Assembly: GCF_003711225.1 (NCBI RefSeq)
Contig: NZ_CP031030.1
Coordinates: 6,623,501-6,687,500 of the forward strand
DNA: 64,000 nt
DNA from: Runella sp. SP2
GTDB taxonomy: Bacteria; Bacteroidota; Bacteroidia; Cytophagales; Spirosomataceae
Direction of reading: 5' to 3'
This document shows, piece after piece, positions 58,596 through 64,000 of the stretch. The translations under genes were made by a program, and so were the position numbers. The notes below the pieces were generated by a model. The model saw only the letters and a list, made by a program, of their open reading frames with translations. It ran no database searches and had not been told where the DNA came from. How positions within the stretch are numbered: the first letter of the stretch is position 1; every line of letters starts with the position of its first letter.

Positions 58596-61469
58596 ATGAA
58601 AAAGCTATTCTTATTTTTAGTATTTATCAGTTTTGGGAAAGCCTTTGCCCAAAGCGAAGCGCCTTCGAACTTGGCGGCGGTTGCCGTTTCCAGCAAACAG
58701 GTTAATCTGAGCTGGACTGACAATTCTCGACGGGAGTTGGGCTTTGAAATAGAGCGCTCAACGACTTCTGAAACGGCGGGTTTTTCAAAATTAGGAGAGG
58801 TAGCAGCCAATGTTGTTGCTTATACCGATGCCAATCCGCCCGCCAATACGTATAGTTATTATCGGGTAAGGGCGAAGTTGACAGCGACCACTTTTAGCGG
58901 TTATTCCAACGTGGTTTATGCTTTTCCGCCCGTTGCGCCCAACATTTCAAAAATTGAAGTGAAAGGGACAAACTGGATTGCGATTACGTTTAAGGTACAA
59001 GGTGGAAAAGAAAACGGCAATGTCGTTATTCAGCGACGCCAAGGGCAGGGTGGGGCATGGAATACGATTGGTTCGTTTGATTCTAACCTTACGTTTTATG
59101 ATGACCAAACCGTTCCGTTAGACAACACGGAGTACTGTTATCGGGTGTCTTGGACTGGAGCGCCCAATGAGTATTCTAATATCGCTTGTGCCACTACGCT
59201 CGCTTCGCCACCTAACCCGCCGACCAATCTTAGCGCTGTAGCGGTATCGTCAAGCCAAATCAATCTTAGCTGGACGGATGCTTCTAGTAATGAGTCAGGT
59301 TTTGAAGTTTTTCGCTCTACTGACAATGCCAATTTTTCTAAAATTGCCGATGTAGGCGCGAATGTAACGACCTACGCCAATACGGGGCTGAATGCTTCTA
59401 CCCGTTATTATTATTATGTAGGTTCTCAACGGGGCGGTACGCCTTCGCGTACCAAATCCAACACCGCCGATGCCACCACGCAATCGGCCTTGCCCAATAC
59501 CCCCGCGCGTTTAACGGCCAACGCCACAAGTAGTTCCCAAATCAATCTTTCGTGGGCAGATTTGTCAGATAATGAAACGGGTTTTGAAATAGAACGCAGT
59601 ACAGATAGCCGAAATTATAGCAAAATAGCCGATGTAGGGGCTGGAACGACGACCTATTCCAACACGGGACTTGTTAGCAATACGCAATATTGCTATCGGG
59701 TACGGGCAAAAAATGGAGCGGGAAACTCGGGTTATACCGACCCCGCTTGCGCCACTACCCAAGCGCCGCCCGTAACGATTCCTCGTCCGCCGAGTGGCTT
59801 GACGGCCACAGCCACCAGCAGCAGTCAAATCAATTTGTCGTGGACAGACAATGCTTCCGACGAAACGGGATTTGAAATAGAACGCAGCACGGACGGGACA
59901 AATTTTGCCAAAATCGCGGATGTAGGCGTGAACACGACGACTTATTCCAATACGGGACTTGTTAGCAATACGCGTTATTGGTACCGCGTTCGGGCAGTAA
60001 ATTCGGCGGGAGCAAGTAGCTACACCAATGTCGCGGATGCTACTACCCAAGCGCTACCCGTAACGATTCCTCGTCCGCCGAGTGGCTTGACGGCCACAGC
60101 TACTAGCAGCAGTCAAATCAATTTGTCGTGGACGGACAACGCTTCCGATGAAACAGGTTTTGAAATAGAACGCAGCACGAACGGGACAAATTTTGCCAAA
60201 ATCGCGGACGTAGGCGCAAACACCACGACCTATTCCAACACGGGTTTAAATGCTTCGACGCGTTATTGGTACCGCGTACGGGCAGTAAATTCAGCAGGTG
60301 CAAGTAGTTATACCAACGTCGCGGATGCTACTACGCAAGCGCCGCCCGTAACGATTCCCCGCCCGCCGAGTGGCTTGACGGCCACAGCTACTAGCAGCAG
60401 TCAAATCAATTTGTCGTGGACAGACAATGCTTCTGACGAAACAGGAATTGAAATAGAACGTAGTACGGACGGGACAAATTTTGCCAAAATCGCGGACGTA
60501 GGCGCGAATACCACGACCTATTCCAACACGGGTTTAAATGCTTCGACGCGTTATTGGTACCGCGTTCGGGCGGCAAATTCGGCAGGAGCAAGTAGCTACA
60601 CCAATGTCGCGGATGCTACTACCCAAGCGCCACCCGTAACGATTCCCCGCCCGCCGAGTGGCTTGACGGCCACAGCCACCAGCAGCAGTCAAATCAACTT
60701 GTCGTGGACGGACAACGCTTCCGATGAAACGGGATTTGAAATAGAACGCAGTACGGACGGGACAAATTTTGCCAAAATCGCGGACGTAGGCGCGAATACC
60801 ACGACCTATTCCAACACGGGTTTAAATGCTTCGACGCGTTATTGGTACCGCGTTCGGGCTAAAAATTCGGCGGGAGCGAGTAGTTACACCAACGTTGCAG
60901 ATGCCACCACTTTATTGGCGGTTCCTGCGACTCCGACCAACCTCACGGCTGAACTCGCAGATTATGACCAAATTCGGTTGACGTGGGGAACGCTGTCGAA
61001 CGCTACCAACGTCCTCGTTGAGCGTTCAACCAGTCCTACGAGTGGTTTTACACAGATTACCCAACAACCCGCTACAAATACCTCGTACGTGGATTTGGGG
61101 TTGAACGAACAAACGACTTACTACTACCGCATTCGCCTATCTAACGCCGCTGGGAACTCAGGATACAGCAACGTAGTGAGTGTAACGACGCCTGAGGTAG
61201 TGATTTCGGTGCGGCCGCAGTTGTCGGAAGTAGGCTTGACTGTGGTTGCTTACGGCCAGACGTTACGCATCCAAAACGAGCGTTTTCAGCCGTTGGAATT
61301 GGATTGGAAATTGATAAGTCTAAACGGACACCCCATCAAAGCCGACGCAGGGATTGTGGCAGGAAAACAAGCGTGGATACACGACCTAAGTGCGTTGAGA
61401 GGAGGCGTGTACGTGGTCATTGTTAATGCCGAAAATCGGGTTTTTTCAACCAAAATTGTGCTCAATTAA
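58596..61469 (+). CDS. Secreted fibronectin type III repeat protein with T9SS-like C-terminal tail
   Basis: 957 residues. Signal peptide MKKLFLFLVFISFGKAFAQ. It has about nine FN3 domains of 90-96 residues (SSSQINLSWTDNASDETGFE, YWYRVRAVNSAGASSYTNVA). Domains 5-8 are nearly identical copies from a 288-bp tandem repeat. Residues 870-957 end with HDLSALRGGVYVVIVNAENR and FSTKIVLN, which fits a type A T9SS sorting domain, so export across the outer membrane and surface anchoring are expected. It is probably the most exposed component of the operon. Confidence 0.88.
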   Translation: MKKLFLFLVFISFGKAFAQSEAPSNLAAVAVSSKQVNLSWTDNSRRELGFEIERSTTSETAGFSKLGEVAANVVAYTDANPPANTYSYYRVRAKLTATTFSGYSNVVYAFPPVAPNISKIEVKGTNWIAITFKVQGGKENGNVVIQRRQGQGGAWNTIGSFDSNLTFYDDQTVPLDNTEYCYRVSWTGAPNEYSNIACATTLASPPNPPTNLSAVAVSSSQINLSWTDASSNESGFEVFRSTDNANFSKIADVGANVTTYANTGLNASTRYYYYVGSQRGGTPSRTKSNTADATTQSALPNTPARLTANATSSSQINLSWADLSDNETGFEIERSTDSRNYSKIADVGAGTTTYSNTGLVSNTQYCYRVRAKNGAGNSGYTDPACATTQAPPVTIPRPPSGLTATATSSSQINLSWTDNASDETGFEIERSTDGTNFAKIADVGVNTTTYSNTGLVSNTRYWYRVRAVNSAGASSYTNVADATTQALPVTIPRPPSGLTATATSSSQINLSWTDNASDETGFEIERSTNGTNFAKIADVGANTTTYSNTGLNASTRYWYRVRAVNSAGASSYTNVADATTQAPPVTIPRPPSGLTATATSSSQINLSWTDNASDETGIEIERSTDGTNFAKIADVGANTTTYSNTGLNASTRYWYRVRAANSAGASSYTNVADATTQAPPVTIPRPPSGLTATATSSSQINLSWTDNASDETGFEIERSTDGTNFAKIADVGANTTTYSNTGLNASTRYWYRVRAKNSAGASSYTNVADATTLLAVPATPTNLTAELADYDQIRLTWGTLSNATNVLVERSTSPTSGFTQITQQPATNTSYVDLGLNEQTTYYYRIRLSNAAGNSGYSNVVSVTTPEVVISVRPQLSEVGLTVVAYGQTLRIQNERFQPLELDWKLISLNGHPIKADAGIVAGKQAWIHDLSALRGGVYVVIVNAENRVFSTKIVLN
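59772..60923 (+). repeat. Four tandem copies of a 288-bp FN3-encoding repeat
   Basis: The sequence GTAACGATTCC(t/c)CG recurs at 59772, 60060, 60348 and 60636, a period of exactly 288 bases or 96 codons. The copies are nearly identical in DNA. The period is a multiple of three, so gain or loss of copies keeps the frame. Confidence 0.95.
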
Positions 61470-61481
61470 TTCTCAAAGAAT

Positions 61482-61925
61482 ATGAAGACGTTAGCGATAG
61501 TTAGTTGTTGTTTTCTGTTGATGTTGGCAGGATGCACGCCCCAAAAAGTAGTTCCTATTACCGATTTGATTGGTAAAAAATGGAAAGCAAAATTGGTAAA
61601 AGAAGGCACGCAAGTGGTGTTTAGTTTGGGAGGAACGGCCAACGTGAAGCCAAGTTATGCCAATTTTCGACTGGATTTGAGCGATCCTAAACAAGTCACG
61701 TTCAAGGATATTGATGGCCGAACGCTGGTAGGAACATGGACGGTTTCGACAGATAACCAGCGACTTATTTTGGAAAACCTCGTGCCCAAACCCACAGGTA
61801 CAATTGGGACGGTGGAGTTTTTTATAACCGAAACCCCAACCGCCGACCTGCTAAAATTGGAGCGCACTGCCGAAAGTCGCAAAACGGGCAATAGCATTAA
61901 TAGCTATGAATTGATTCCTGAGTAA
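61482..61925 (+). CDS. Small lipocalin-like lipoprotein, last gene of the surface operon
   Basis: 147 residues. Lipoprotein signal MKTLAIVSCCFLLMLAGC with lipidated Cys at residue 18. The mature part (DLIGKKWKAKLVKEGTQVVF, GTWTVSTDNQRLILENL) follows the lipocalin-like/META-type pattern of small beta-barrels: a WK motif at the start and repeated strands. The gene is 12 bases after the FN3-repeat gene, and its last 22 bases overlap the convergent rdgB gene. Confidence 0.72.
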   Translation: MKTLAIVSCCFLLMLAGCTPQKVVPITDLIGKKWKAKLVKEGTQVVFSLGGTANVKPSYANFRLDLSDPKQVTFKDIDGRTLVGTWTVSTDNQRLILENLVPKPTGTIGTVEFFITETPTADLLKLERTAESRKTGNSINSYELIPE

Positions 61926-62491
61926 CCCTGCAAAAACGCCACCAGCTTGGCAAAGGCCCGTGAACGGTGGCTGATTTTGCTTTTTTCGTCCAGTGTCATT
62001 TCGGCAAACGTGTGTATGCTACTTTCAGGAACAAAAATAGGGTCGTAGCCAAAGCCATCGGTGCCGCGCGGGGTGTCGATGATGGTGCCTTCTACAATTC
62101 CCTCAAACGAATGGCTTTTTCCTTCCAAGGTAAGTGTAATGACGGTTTTGAAACGTGCTTTACGGTTAGACTCACCAGCCAATTCACGTAAAACGCGTTC
62201 AATGTTGCGGGCGTGGTTGCGCTCGCCGCTGTAATAGGCCGAATGAACGCCAGGAGCGCCGTTGAGCGCTTCTATTTCAAGACCAGAGTCATCGGCAAAG
62301 CAGTTGACTCTGTAGTGTTCCCACACGTATTCGGCTTTTTGGGCAGAGTTACCCTCAATGGTATCGGTGGTTTCGGGAAGTTCTTCGTTGCACCCGATTT
62401 CTTGGAGGGTTTTTAATTCAAAATTATCGCCCAAGAGTGCTTTGATTTCCTTGAGTTTATGGGCGTTGTTGGTAGCAAAACAAAGTTGCAT
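61904..62491 (-). CDS. rdgB: XTP/dITP diphosphatase (RdgB/HAM1)
   Basis: 195 residues, the family length. MQLCFATNNAHKLKEIKALL carries the nucleotide-binding TNN-HK motif, FADDSGLEIEALNGAPGVHS is the signature with catalytic acidic residues, and TDGFGYDPIFVPE with EKSKISHRSRAF completes the active site. It removes non-canonical purine triphosphates from the nucleotide pool. It overlaps the convergent lipoprotein gene by 22 bases. Confidence 0.96.
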   Translation of the reverse strand: MQLCFATNNAHKLKEIKALLGDNFELKTLQEIGCNEELPETTDTIEGNSAQKAEYVWEHYRVNCFADDSGLEIEALNGAPGVHSAYYSGERNHARNIERVLRELAGESNRKARFKTVITLTLEGKSHSFEGIVEGTIIDTPRGTDGFGYDPIFVPESSIHTFAEMTLDEKSKISHRSRAFAKLVAFLQGYSGINS

Positions 62492-62511
62492 GAGTTAATA
62501 GATAAAAGAAC

Positions 62512-62537
62512 AAAAAGCGGCCGAATGGCCGCTTTTT
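62512..62537 (-). terminator. Terminator after the FKBP gene pair
   Basis: AAAAAGCGGCC (62512-62522) pairs perfectly with GGCCGCTTTTT (62527-62537) around a four-base loop. On the minus strand the stem is followed by a short T-run. It lies between the FKBP lipoprotein and rdgB. Confidence 0.9.
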
Positions 62538-62554
62538 GTGGTATAAAAATAAAA

Positions 62555-63502
62555 TTACTTGCGTTTCGCTTCGACCTCAAAGAGCAGCGGAGAGTAAGCG
62601 GGGATTGGTCTTGCACTAGTCGCGCCACTGCCCGTAGCTCCGTATCCGAGGGTAGAAGGGAAGATGATGATGGCTTTTTCGCCGTAACGCATCTTGGCGA
62701 TACCGTCGTTAAAGCCTTTCACTACCCCACCTGATGCGGTACCTTTAGGGTCAACCACGTTTACATCGACGGTGCCACTGTCAAACTGTTTGCCGTTTCG
62801 GATGAGCTTACCAGTATATACAACGCTTACTGTTGTTCCAATTTCAATTTCGGCAGAATCAGGACGAGCCAAGGTCTTTACAAACCGAAGCCCGTTTTCA
62901 TTGTTTCTTTCTAACCCCAAAATCTTATTGGCTGCTACGTAGTCGTTGATTTGTTCTTCCTGCGTACGTACTTTTAGGATATTAATATCGTAGCGAATGG
63001 GAATGTACAATGGGGCTAACAACGAAACATCGCCAGAACCACGCAACGACCACGGTACAAAAAGCGTTACTTTGTCGGTCTCTCTTATTTTTTCATAAGG
63101 AGCATTCATCAGTACCTCAAACGACGGCACAGGGTTGAAACGGTAGGCCATTTCATAACCAGTAGTGGTGATGTCGTTGGTATTAAACGAACGGATAAAC
63201 ACATCTCCAAATCCTACTTGACTACTGTCAATGATGGTTCCATCAAGCCGCCTAGCGATGTAGCTAAACGTTACTTCATCTCCAATTTGAGGCTTCTGGA
63301 GGCTTGTGTCGGCATTGTTAACGATGTAAAATAAGCCCGTAGTAAGGCTATCAGCCACGAGTTTGTTCGCGCTCAGATAGTTTTTGATTTCGGTCTTATT
63401 TTCGAGTGTTTTACGATCTTGGTACACATCCTCCGTCTGTTTGCAAGCAAACATGGTTGCCACTATACTTGCCGCTGTACCTAAAATTAACTTTCCCCTC
63501 AT
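62555..63502 (-). CDS. FKBP-type peptidyl-prolyl isomerase lipoprotein, two FKBP-like domains
   Basis: 315 residues from MRGKLILGTAASIVATMFAC at 63502, a lipoprotein signal with Cys at residue 20; the frame opens 24 codons earlier with a poor N-terminus. Residues 50-180 look like a degenerate first FKBP domain (PQIGDEVTFSYIARRLDGTI). Residues 220-315 are a proper one (VVYTGKLIRNGKQFDSG, VKGFNDGIAKMRYGEKAIII, FPSTLGYGATGSG). It should help fold envelope proteins. GldI of gliding flavobacteria is also an FKBP lipoprotein, but orthology cannot be claimed. 58 bases after the next FKBP gene. Confidence 0.9.
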   Translation of the reverse strand: MRGKLILGTAASIVATMFACKQTEDVYQDRKTLENKTEIKNYLSANKLVADSLTTGLFYIVNNADTSLQKPQIGDEVTFSYIARRLDGTIIDSSQVGFGDVFIRSFNTNDITTTGYEMAYRFNPVPSFEVLMNAPYEKIRETDKVTLFVPWSLRGSGDVSLLAPLYIPIRYDINILKVRTQEEQINDYVAANKILGLERNNENGLRFVKTLARPDSAEIEIGTTVSVVYTGKLIRNGKQFDSGTVDVNVVDPKGTASGGVVKGFNDGIAKMRYGEKAIIIFPSTLGYGATGSGATSARPIPAYSPLLFEVEAKRK

Positions 63503-63560
63503 TCTTGTTCGATTGAGTGTGTTTGATTGAGTTTGTTTGCGATTTGCAATGGTTGGCTGC

Positions 63561-64000
63561 TTACTGTTGCCCACCTACTGCGCCAGGCCCTGCGGGAGCT
63601 GCTGGTGCTTTTTTCACGTCCACCAATTCAACGTCAAATACCAATACAGAGTTTGGTGGAATCACGCCTGGAGAACCTGCCGTTCCATAAGCTAACGACG
63701 ATGGAATGATAAACGTACATTTTCCGCCTTTTTTCATGGTCATAATTCCTTCTTCCCAGCCTGGAATCACCATTCCTTGGCCGATAGGGAAGTCGATGGG
63801 CTTACCACCACTTTGTGGATTTTTCACTGAGCTATCAAAAACCTTTCCGTCGAGGAGTTTGCCAGTGTAGTGTACGGTTACTACGTTTCCAGCAACGGGC
63901 TTCACGCCTGTTCCTTCCTGAGTTACTACATAGTTCAAGCCCGACGCCGTTTCGGTTGCGTTAAGTTTGTTTTTAGCTACGTAGTCGTCGATGATTTTAG
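63561..64000 (-). CDS. FKBP-type peptidyl-prolyl isomerase, N-terminus cut by the window edge
   Basis: The frame is open to the right edge; 145 residues are visible. They start with a linker (IIDDYVAKNKLNATETASGL) and then a full FKBP domain: VHYTGKLLDGKVFDSS, QGMVIPGWEEGIMTMKKGGK, IPSSLAYGTAGSPGVIPPNS and LVFDVELVDV. The C-terminus is Ala/Pro/Gly-rich. The missing part probably holds the signal and another domain, because the linker repeats the YVAANKIL type segment of the neighbouring FKBP lipoprotein. Co-transcribed with that gene. Confidence 0.92.
   Translation of the reverse strand, partial: KIIDDYVAKNKLNATETASGLNYVVTQEGTGVKPVAGNVVTVHYTGKLLDGKVFDSSVKNPQSGGKPIDFPIGQGMVIPGWEEGIMTMKKGGKCTFIIPSSLAYGTAGSPGVIPPNSVLVFDVELVDVKKAPAAPAGPGAVGGQQ

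Noticed and set aside
59565-60591. Minus-strand frames inside the FN3 repeats, and a CRISPR-like spacing of repeats
   Set aside because: The minus frames only mirror the 288-bp coding repeats. The repeats are far too long and have no spacers, so this is not a CRISPR array.
47604-61925. Surface operon as an RHS/Tc toxin, contractile injection system or type VI cluster
   Set aside because: No YD repeats, no sheath, tube, spike, baseplate or AAA+ ATPase proteins are present; all six products carry export signals.
1-64000. tRNA, rRNA, riboswitch, integrase or transposase genes
   Set aside because: I looked for cloverleaf patterns, conserved rRNA stretches, riboswitch cores and DDE or Y1 transposase motifs on both strands and saw none; a covariance-model search would be needed to exclude small RNAs.

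Overview
The window comes from a Bacteroidota chromosome, most likely an aerobic Cytophagales member of the Runella/Spirosoma/Dyadobacter type; the genus is inference. Supporting signs are many Sec-exported proteins with signal peptides ending in A-x-A-Q or a lipobox, starts without Shine-Dalgarno motifs, promoters of the TTTG/TAnnTTTG type, ELWxxDGT repeats, a type IX secretion (T9SS)-like C-terminal tail, LytS/LytTR and TPR-type histidine kinases, BshC (bacillithiol) and a long-form signal peptidase I. I saw no rRNA, tRNA, CRISPR array, integrase or transposase.

Layout. 1-10.7 kb: exported or surface proteins (a transglutaminase-like protein cut by the left edge, an esterase, an ELWxxDGT protein, unknown secreted proteins) and a three-gene operon ending in a LytS-type kinase. 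10.8-13.5 kb: a lipoprotein, two small overlapping genes, the LytTR regulator separated from its kinase, and a DUF433/DUF5615 toxin-antitoxin pair. 13.5-26.9 kb: mostly housekeeping (photolyase, YdjC-type deacetylase, beta-lactamase-like protein, NatAB-type ABC exporter, lepB, serS, lysC, small DUF genes, a GT2 glycosyltransferase, bshC). 27-38.3 kb: accessory material (CotH-like lipoprotein, decayed AraC fragment, 5'-truncated membrane gene, beta-helix/PDZ protein, AraC operon, FAD oxidoreductase, BamA-like protein, orphan antitoxin with toxin remnant, VanX-like dipeptidase). 38.4-42.8 kb: Tat-exported Gfo/Idh/MocA protein, folB, a DivIVA-domain protein, an M61 peptidase. 42.8-47.4 kb: two tandem TPR histidine kinases and a NarL-type regulator.

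47.5-61.9 kb holds the most notable block. A well-formed promoter precedes six co-directional, overlapping or tightly spaced genes: an outer-membrane beta-barrel, a 2030-residue exported protein, a 350-residue exported protein, two fibronectin-III proteins (one with four copies of a 288-bp repeat and a T9SS-like tail) and a small lipoprotein. I read this as an uncharacterised cell-surface apparatus, perhaps controlled by the sensor cluster just upstream. The window ends with rdgB and two FKBP-type prolyl isomerases, the last cut by the right edge.

A recurring theme is repetitive DNA inside or next to genes. Heptanucleotide arrays lie inside the signal-peptide codons of two genes (38191-38239 and 56466-56521). 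Since 7 is not a multiple of 3, a change in unit number would switch the frame. Palindromic REP-like elements lie between serS and lysC, between folB and the DivIVA gene, and inside the 5' end of the 2030-residue gene.
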